A DNA stretch of 64,000 nucleotides from Aurelia coerulea (lineage: Eukaryota > Cnidaria > Scyphozoa > Semaeostomeae > Ulmaridae): positions 7,821,896 through 7,885,895 of the forward strand of contig CM076957.1 of assembly GCA_039566865.1 (NCBI GenBank), read 5' to 3'. Both the position numbers and the translations under genes were made by a program. The notes under the pieces are model-generated. The model saw nothing but the letters and a program-made list of their open reading frames with translations. It was not told the origin of the DNA and did not search any database. Below, piece after piece: positions 52,981 to 61,542 of this stretch. Numbering within the stretch: position 1 is the first letter of the stretch; each line of letters starts with the position of its first letter.

Positions 52981-54270
52981 TATACAACTAAACTTCGTTA
53001 GGCTAACCGTTAGCACGACCGTTAGTAAGGTATTTTAATACTTTGATGGAAGGGAGTACTGGTCAGTCCAAAATGCACGCAATTAGCATGATAACGATGC
53101 CATTGTTTTTTCATGTAGTAATGGGTTTGGGGTTGCTGCAGGGAGCATACAACGAATACCAGTTCCCCTCCTCAGTAGATAACTAAATTTTGTCATGCAA
53201 ATAGTTATAAATCCTTTTAATAGCTAATTTGATGGAAGTGAGTGCTGTTTAGTCCAAGATGAATGCAACTAGTATGACAATGATATCATTGATTCTTCCT
53301 GTAGTGATAGGTTAGGGGTTGCAGCAGCATACAAGGTATTTCAGTTTACCTTTTGGTAGGTAACTAAACTTTGTTAGTATAACCGCTATTAAGGTATTTC
53401 AATACTTCGATGGAAGTGAGTGCTGGTCATTCCAAAATGCACACAACTACCATGATAAGATGTGATTATTTTTCCTGTAGGGTTTAGAGTTTCTGAAGCA
53501 TAAAATGAATTTTAGTTTTCCTCTCAGTAGATAACTAAATTTTTGTCATGCTAATCGTTATATAAGGTCCTCTAATACTTTGACTGAAGTGAGTGCTGGT
53601 CAGTCCAAATGTACACAACTCGTCAGATAAGTATATAATTGCCTTTTCCTGTAGTGATAGGATAGGGCTGCAGGAGCATACAACATTTTTCAATTCACAT
53701 CTTTGTAATAACTGAACTTTGCAATGCTAATTACCATAAGGTCTTTTAATACTTTGATTGAAATGCTTGCTGGTCAGTTCAAATGTACACAGCTCGTATG
53801 ATAATGATGTCATTGCTCTTTCCTGTGGTAATGGGTTAGGAGTTGCAGGAGCATACAATGCTTTCCAGCTTACCCCTTGGTAGACAGTCTTTTACTACTT
53901 TGATTGAAGCGAGTGCTGGTCAGTTCAAATTTACACAAATCGTATGCTAATGATATCATTGCGCTTTCCTGTGGTAATGGGTTGCTGCAGCATACAACGT
54001 TTCTAGTTTACCTCAGGGTAGACAACTAAACTGTACAATGGTAATTGCTATAAGGTATTTTAATACTTTGATTGAAGTGCGTGCTGGTCATTATAAAATT
54101 CAAACAACTCTTATCAAAATGACGTAATAGCTTCGTACGGTAGTAAAAGATTAGGGGCTGCATGAGCATACGTAGATCAGTTTGCCTCGTAGAACAAAGC
54201 TAACAGTTACAATGTCTTCCTATTTTTCACGTTTACTCTACTTTTGGAATCTTGAATGGAGGTTACAACA
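52845..54270 (+). repeat. Tandem array of decaying terminal-exon copies
   Basis: The word GAGTGCTGGTCAGTCCAAA (exon version GAATGCTGGTCAGGCCCGAA) recurs at about 52864, 53054, 53240, 53418, 53591, 53765, 53911 and 54079. A final partial unit starts near 54240 (CTTTTGGAATCTTGAATGGA). Spacing falls from 190 to about 146-178. Each unit also keeps the exon's GCATACAACGTWTACCAGTT and the TAACTAAACTT of the 3' UTR. The splice acceptor and first third of the exon are not repeated. All downstream copies have lost the reading frame. Confidence 0.8.
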
Positions 54271-54527
54271 ATTCGGTAGCAGAGCGACCATTTTTGAAGT
54301 AGAAATTTATTCTACCAAAATCAGTTACACAGTTTAAGACCGATCTTACACTGTATCGGTACGGATTTAAGGAGTGTTTAATTGGTACCAATTCTGATAA
54401 CGGTATACTTGCTAGACTCGGAATTTGTGTTTGAATGACTGACAAATTCCGAAAGCGGCAGGTTTGGTAGGTTTAGAAGGCCTGCTGAAGGTTCTGCTCA
54501 AAAAAAGGCAGAAGGTTTGGCAGACTT

Positions 54528-54577
54528 TACCCTGGGTACCAGACTCTCTTATGTTAGAGAGTCTGGTACCCAGGGTA
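54528..54577. repeat. Perfect 20-bp-arm hairpin
   Basis: TACCCTGGGTACCAGACTCT is followed after ten bases by its exact complement. A similar hairpin of different sequence is at 60488-60540. Confidence 0.75.
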
Positions 54578-54582
54578 GGCAG

Positions 54583-55221
54583 CAGAGGCGTACGCAGCAC
54601 CTTAGAAGTGAGGGGGTCTGGGGCGTAGCCCCAGAAAAATTTTTGTGACCACGCCCTTCAGACGCTCGGAAAATGAGGGAAACGCCCTTTTTACTTATAT
54701 TTTGCATCGTAAACATGACTGCAATGAACACAAAATAGGCAGGATGTTTTGTTGAATTTGCATTGACAATTTATACCCAGCATATCAAGTACGAATTACA
54801 AAATCGCTTTCCTTCTTTACTGTAAAATTGATTTGGCGCTAGTTGTTGTTATGATATTCAGGAAATGCCTCTTGTCGCCACTTCATCGTTGTTTAGTCAG
54901 TAAATGGCATCTTTTGCAAGAATCTTTTGAACACAGGAAAATTTTGAAAACAGACATTCTACTTTGGCTTAGAATGCCTCTCCCAACATCGTTCAAGCAT
55001 TTCTTAGAAACGCAAAACATTGCTCCACCAAACCTTAGACAAAACCATTCTCTCCTTGCTGTTCAAGAATCTCGAAGACCACCGCCTGAAAGATCTGCCT
55101 GACCCCCCCCCCCCCCCTCTGAGGTACAAATTTATTGCATTTTTGTAAAAATCTCGAGGACCATCTTTTTGAAAAGTGGGGGGTCCGGACCCCCCCATTC
55201 CCCCCCTTGGGTACGCCACTG
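54583..55221. mobile_element. hAT-like element, 8-bp duplication GTAGGCAG
   Basis: Begins CAGAGGCGTACGCAGC and ends GGGTACGCCACTG; GTAGGCAG directly flanks both (54575-54582, 55222-55229). CAGNGGCGTA ends are typical of hAT elements. No transposase in 639 bases. Confidence 0.8.
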
Positions 55222-55690
55222 GTAGGCAGACTTTGGAGAGGTTCTCGGTTTCATTTGCAAAACTCTGAATATGAGGAGAAATTTGCTCACGTTGCTACGG
55301 TATAATCAGTAACCTTACTCTTTGTTGCCAAGCACCAGACTCGTCTTCGAGCTTTTCAACTGCAAACCTCGTTTTCGCCATGATGAATAAGAAACCTGCT
55401 CTTCTGAAGAATTTTATATCTGATTGGGAAATGAGTTTCCATCTCTGCGTAGTCTACCGTTTTTAGAATTTGGTAGGTTTGGAATTACCAATCAAACACA
55501 CCCTTGATCCGTCACAAAGTTATTACGGTTCAAAAGGGTGTTTACACTGTTACAGGACAAAACTGTTTTAAAGATAGAAGGAACAAACGTGTTACTGATT
55601 AGCAAGAACGGTGCAAACGAGAGGCTGATCACTTACCCTTTTTTTACGGATCGGAAGCGGTACCGGTCCAGTGTAAACGGGGTCTCATCA

Positions 55691-56964
55691 GGCTACAACA
55701 ATTTGGTAACAGAGAACATTTGGTTTACACGATACCGTTTTCATTTCATATCGGATTGGGGGTTGACAGGAAAGCCCCCCTCCCCCTCGAAGTGTTTGAG
55801 CTCCGTTTTTCGAAACTTCGCGAATGGCAAACAATTTTTCGTCCACTGTTACATTGGTTCTGAAGATTGGAATTGAAGAGAGAGAATATCCAATCTAGGT
55901 ACAATAGGTGTATTGATTTTGAATATGATTGACTGGGCATTATGTGTAAATACACATAATTTTAGTATAAACCGAGAGGCGTATCACTCTGTAAAAATCT
56001 CGTACACCTTTGCCAAAAATTCCTTTGTTTTCAAGAAAAATACATAAAAAATCCCTAAAAATCCTATTGTTTAAAAAAATCCTCGTACGCCATTTCGGAA
56101 GAGTGATACACCCCTCGGTATAAACTGCAGTTATTGTCATATATTGATGAGCTTCAATCGGCTGTTTTTGTGGGAAGTTACTGTGGGCATAAGTACCGCA
56201 CTTCGACCAATATTTATCAAACTTGTTGTTCGTTTTGCGGGGAAGGGACTGTCCAATGTTTTGCTTTGAACTTCAAAGGGCATTGGCTGCTAGAAATATA
56301 TCTAAGTCCCGCTAAGTCTCAAGATCTATAGCTTCAATTCACCAGAAAACAAGGCGCAGTTCTCGTTCAATTTGTCCGAAGAAACCATACGTGCTCCACA
56401 ACAACACTGAACAATATTTTCCTCCGGTTTTTATTGCTATTTGCTCTTCTGTCAAAGCAATTAAGCTGTTGGGTTGTTTTATCTTGTTTCAAAATCGGTG
56501 AATTGACAGCTTGCAAAGCATCCATTATCTGAGGCCAATATCACAGCTTTTTAATTTGTTTGGTTCAAAAGCCGATTGGGAGGCGATTCAATTCTCTTAA
56601 TTCTTTGGGTGTAATTAAAACACCTACTGCTCAGCTTCTGAACCAAGGAAATAAAATGCCCGAGGTAGATGTGTGGATATGTCGTTCTTCTTTCGATATA
56701 TGCTCATGGTTGCTCTTAAAAACAACTTCTGGAATGCACAACGAGCGCGCTAGCTACATGGGTTTCAGAGAAACTTTTGCGGCTTTGCGGCTTTTTTTTG
56801 TTTTGAACTATTGGTCAAGGGAATTTCCTTTGTCTGCAATCGCTAATCGCCTTGAATTCAGGTGTCAATAAAAGCAAATCATGCTATTGTCTTACAAAAT
56901 CTGTCCTTGTTCATCCAATGCGCAATTCCAATAATACGAATGGTATACAAAGCATTATGCGATA
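55691..56964. other. Intergenic, nothing coding recognised
   Basis: Lies beyond the array between the plus-strand gene and the GPCR. Contains the second copy of the dispersed repeat also at 4560-4765 (here 56690-56860). Short frames only. Confidence 0.4.
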
Positions 56965-57543
56965 CCGGGTGCGCCAAAAATAAACTATGAACGTTTGGCA
57001 GGCCACAATAAATCGTACACTGGACAGATTTTGAAGAGTTATGACTTAATCTTTAGCAGAAAGCCTGAATTAGATACAGGAATTCTTTTAATTCTCAGTT
57101 TTTAGAGCTAGAAGCAATTTTCTTAAAATTCTAGTTTTCGAAAGCACTGAAAACGATAAAAAACATCGATCAAGTTTTCTAAAGAATCAACATGAATGGA
57201 CAAAGAGAAAACTTGTTCGTGGTGATTAGAGATTTAAAATCGACTGATTGTAATCTGCTGTACGAGAGTTCGTACTACACTGAACACGTTTTCTCTTTGT
57301 TCATTCATGTTGAGTATTTTGAAATTTGATCGACGTTTTTTGATCGTTTTCAGTGTTTTCGAAAACGAAAATTTTAAGAAACTTGCTTCTTGCTCTCAAA
57401 TCTGAAAACGGGAAAACTTGCAAAAAGTCCTGGAATATAATTCAGGCTTTCTGCTACAGATTAACTCATAAATCTTCAAAATCGGTCCAGTGTACGATTT
57501 ATTGTGGCCTACCAAACGTGCATAGTTATTTTGGCGCACCCGG
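56965..57543. mobile_element. Foldback MITE, CCGGGTGCGCCAAAAATAA ends
   Basis: TA-flanked, ends CCGGGTGCGCCAAAAATAAA and its near-inverse. The arms are inverted over about 260 bases to a centre near 57235. It is the intact reference for the split copy at 37514-40980. Confidence 0.7.
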
Positions 57544-59801
57544 TACTATTCCAACTTTGACGTAGAAATAGCACTGATCATTCTGCTAATTACGATTCTC
57601 CGCAGGGGGTCTGCCTGCTCTCATGTGATCAGTCTGTATTCATGTGATCAGACATCAACTTCACAAATACGAGGCTACTTCGGCTACGCCTAGCGCATTG
57701 CGAAGTTATAATAGCATGTGTGCAGTTTGAATAACAACCAATCAGATTGGCGTAAGCTATCATCATGACTCAGCAATTTTTGCAATTTGGGTATACGCGG
57801 TATATTTAACCATGATTCAATGCCTTTAATACTGTACCTGTACAACAATGGATCCGCAACGAAAGTGTAATGGATCAGCCTCTTGTTTACACTGTTCTAG
57901 CTAATCAGTAACACTTTCGCTTCTCCAATCAATAGAGTTATTCTGTAATGGAATGTAAACACTTTTGAACCCTAACATTTTTGTCACATATCAAAAATGT
58001 ATCGGCACAATGTAAATGGGGTCTCGGAGTTACGGATTATTTTGCTTGGGAGCTGTTTTCGAGCATGCTTCGAAACTCGAAAGGGACTAGCAATTTCGTT
58101 TGACATACTGAGAAAGTTCCCGCTTCAAAACGATGACAGCATGCATCGTCATTTCGTCATGCTCTAAGGAGCAAAAGAAAATAACAAATATCAGTCTCTT
58201 ACACTAAGACAACGTTTGCACTTTACCGGTAGAGTTTTGATCCGTTACAGAGTTTGAATGACGTGACGTTTACTCTAATTACAGATATCAACAAATAACA
58301 ACGAGAGCAGTTAAGAGAAAATAACCTCATGTAATGCTATAGATCTCCAGAAATATTATTTCATTAAAGCAATTTATCTCTACCAGACCAGCTGTAAAAT
58401 AATTTCTAAGAAAATATCACAAGAAAAATGAAGAAATCAAATATTAAATACATCTGTGTTTCGGAGAAAACTAAATCTATATTTCGTTTTAAAAGTTTTG
58501 GCATTTCGATTTTCCATCGCTAACACTTTAATTTTGTTCAGATTAGTTGACAAGTAACAATCCTTTCCGTATAAGGGTGTGTGCGAGTGCTGCGGGGCAA
58601 GGACGCAAGCAGCGCGGGGACAGCGGGACGGTCATATCTCCTGCCCTTCCTGGCAAGCCAATGAGGGATGACGAGGCGCCACGAGGAAATCATGTACCCT
58701 TTTAAGTAAATGTTAATCATAGGGCCTTAGCAAAATATCTGATGAAAAGTAAACATAACGAGGCAAGCAGATAGAGATAGAAGACCGACAAAATTAAACG
58801 ATTTTGATTTGGTACGGCCTGTGGCCACTTCTTGGGTCGTGTAGAATACAACTTTTTGAAAAGCGCATATTGTATTAGGTTGTGTATTCTACAAAGAAAA
58901 TTGAATAGAATCGAATTTGGTTTGATGTTTGTTTGGTGTTTGGTTTTGCAGCGTTACAGGAATTCAAGCATTTTGATTGGTTGTTTCGAAGAAATACTCC
59001 GTGAAAATTAATTACTAGTTCTACTTGTGCGGTTTGCATTTTCTGTCGCTATTTTTAACAAGACGTCAACTGCACATGTGTGACCGCAGGAGCGCCCGGC
59101 TGTTTGCCTCGAATGGAGTGTCAACTTTAATCTTTTGTGGATATGCTGACCAAATAATCGGAAAATGTTTGCATTTGTGCCATGAAACTTTTGAACCATT
59201 AATAATTAAACTATAGTAATCATTTTAAATAAACAATCGATCATAAATAGTGTATACTCTAAAACAGCAAGGTTATACTATCTATAACATACTATTAAAG
59301 CCAAAGAGCTAGTAAAATTGAAAACCGTTCAGGGAGGTGTACATTTTCGGAAGGGCTTTCGATCAATGATTGATGGACAGAGTGGAAACTCACACTCACG
59401 CGCACGAAATTGAGAAGAGAAGCTCACGCACGAATATTTGCAACTTTGAGCCCATTAGCTCCCTGCAACAGATCCGTAAACTGGGGCTGGGCAACCCTTC
59501 ATACATTCTTTCTTATGCGTCATAATTCATGATTGGTTGGTTTAATCATAGGGCGATCTATTGCGGGAAAATTTGCTTGCCTTTAAAACCACAAATCAAT
59601 GTATGGGGTGCTAGATAGAAATGCAGCTATCTCTGACAAAAGTTTGGCTTTCTACCTGCATCTTTTTCAAATTTTCTCAAAGGGATGCGTAAAATTACAG
59701 AATTCCAATGCTAATAAGACATTTAACATTGAGAGAATATTTTCGAGAACAGAATTTTGATGCCAGGTATTGCACTACAATGTGTTCCAAAAATGTGCCC
59801 T
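57544..59801. other. Intergenic; partial MITEs only
   Basis: The repeat paired with 8160-8285 lies at 57595-57715. Half copies of the GTTTACACT MITE lie near 57850-58030 and 58203-58330. No gene was recognised. Confidence 0.45.
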
Positions 59802-60104
59802 CCTGTACAAAAATACAAGGCTAAACTTGGCCTTGTACAGTCCAAGTTTTAGCCTTGTAGAGGGGATTATGACCTTGTTATGACCTTGTAATAACCTTGG
59901 AAGAAAATTACAAGGCTATCACTAAGATTCCAAGCTGCAACCAGTCTAACACAAGGTTTCCACAAGGCTTCTACAAGGCTAATTAGCATTTTTCAAGCCA
60001 TTTACAAGGTTACAGCAAGGCTATTCCAGGCTAAAACAAGGTTACAAGGCCATAACTACAAGGCTTGTGCATGGCTATTACATGGCCTTGTATTTTCGTA
60101 CAGG
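59802..60104. repeat. TIR element saturated with ACAAGGCTA words
   Basis: CCTGTACAAAAATACAAGG and CCTTGTATTTTCGTACAGG are inverted ends of a 303-base unit. Its interior consists largely of (A)CAAGGCTA or its complement TAGCCTTG, about twenty times in both orientations. Confidence 0.65.
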
Positions 60105-60487
60105 CTGCTTGTGTGGCTGTGGTGGAGAAACTGTAGTTTTAATTGTCTCGGTTTTTAAACGGTTGCAAAGAATAGACTTCAATTTAAAGTGCTAAAGTTT
60201 GAGACAATATTGTTTGAGTCAATCTGACAAGTGGTTGCTGATTTATGGGGAAGGAAAGGCAAAATAAATGATTGCTTCAAACACAGCACTCTCCTCCAGC
60301 AATGTCAAAATTTAGCAAAATGTTCAAAGAAAGAGTTCCAGAATTGTATTTGTCTTTAGAAGAGCTGATAATATTGTTAATCTACAGCACAAGACAACAC
60401 TATCTGAGGAAATTTGAATACAATGCAAAGTCATTTCTTCCAAATAATTGATGTTACAGCTCCTCCTCTACAGCAGCCACATGACTA

Positions 60488-60540
60488 GCCTGATAACCAG
60501 ACCAGCTTTCACTTTTGAAATTGGGTCTGGTTATCAGGCT
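60488..60540. repeat. Hairpin AGCCTGATAACCAGACC
   Basis: AGCCTGATAACCAGACC and GGTCTGGTTATCAGGCT face each other around a short loop. Probably a tiny foldback element. Confidence 0.65.
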
Positions 60541-61317
60541 ACCCCATGACATAAAGCACATTTTTGGGATTTGTGGGAATGTGAAATGTGAAACACTCTG
60601 GGCTAACCAGCAGTCTCTGCGCAATGAAGGCATATCACAATGCAGTTTGTTCAATCCAATCTTGCAATTCTAGAACGTCCACTTGTTTTACAGAAATATT
60701 TTGAGCTTTGCACTTTCTGGAAAATCTTGGCCTAATCATATTGAATTTTTGTCAATGCCGTGTTTCCTGTCAGCTCTTTGCACGAGAACACATTTCTTTC
60801 TGATAACAAACCAAATAACTACAACTGAATAGAGCTATTAACATAGACAAAACCGTAGTGTCCCAAATTTGAAATTGGAAATGTCCCTTTCTCCAATTTT
60901 TCAAAGAGGCCCTGCATACCTTGCATGTGCCATTAATTTTTGTTTGCAAAGAGTGTGTGCAAAGGCTGCTGGTTAGCACAGAGTCTTTAAGTGATAAAAA
61001 TGTTAGCCATCTACTGTCTGGTGTCATCTGATATATAGGATAGGGAGGAGAACTAGGGATAGGAAATGGGTCATTGGATTTTTGGCTCTATAATTGAGGC
61101 AGAGGGTCCTTGGATATCACCATGCAGCATTTTCAATGCATACAGCTGTTTTATCAATGATAGAAATTGAGCTGCATAACAGTGAATCAATTAATTTGTC
61201 AATTTCCCCCATCTGACCCATTCTCCCCCCCGCTTTACCCATATTGAAATAAATTGTAAACTCACCTATCCAAATAGCCATGTAAGGAAGGCATTCAACT
61301 CTAAATACAGAAGAGAC
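60541..61317. other. Intergenic, nothing recognised
   Basis: Sequence downstream of the GPCR gene on its minus strand. Short frames (for example 60770-61027 minus) have no recognisable domain. Confidence 0.4.
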
Positions 61318-61505
61318 CATAGGCGTACGGGGTGAGGGGGTGGGGGGTGGGGGGCCAGGGGTGGCAGCCCCCCCAATGTTGGAAAAATCGTCGAAAATCA
61401 GCCCCAATTGGGCAAAAATCTGCCCTGAGTTGGGCAAAAATGTTGGTAAACAATGGACTTTGTGTCGGGCCGCCCCCCTAGATTTTTCCTTGTCGTACGC
61501 TTATG
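61318..61505. mobile_element. hAT-like MITE, 8-bp duplication GAAGAGAC
   Basis: CATAGGCGTACG and CGTACGCTTATG are inverted ends; GAAGAGAC is on both sides (61310-61317, 61506-61513). Only about 37 bases separate it from the GPCR stop codon, so it probably lies in that gene's 3' UTR. Confidence 0.8.
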
Positions 61506-61542
61506 GAAGAGACAGTTTTCTATCTACTTTTTTTAGGCTGAA

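Larger units (their letters stand above)
54373..55503. mobile_element. TIR element (AAGGAGTGTTTAATTGGTA), nested in a split MITE
   Basis: AAGGAGTGTTTAATTGGTACC and the inverse TACCAATCAAACACACCCTT bound about 1.1 kb. It interrupts a GTTTACACT-type MITE (54330-54372 and 55504-55690). It carries a hairpin and a hAT-like MITE. Confidence 0.45.
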
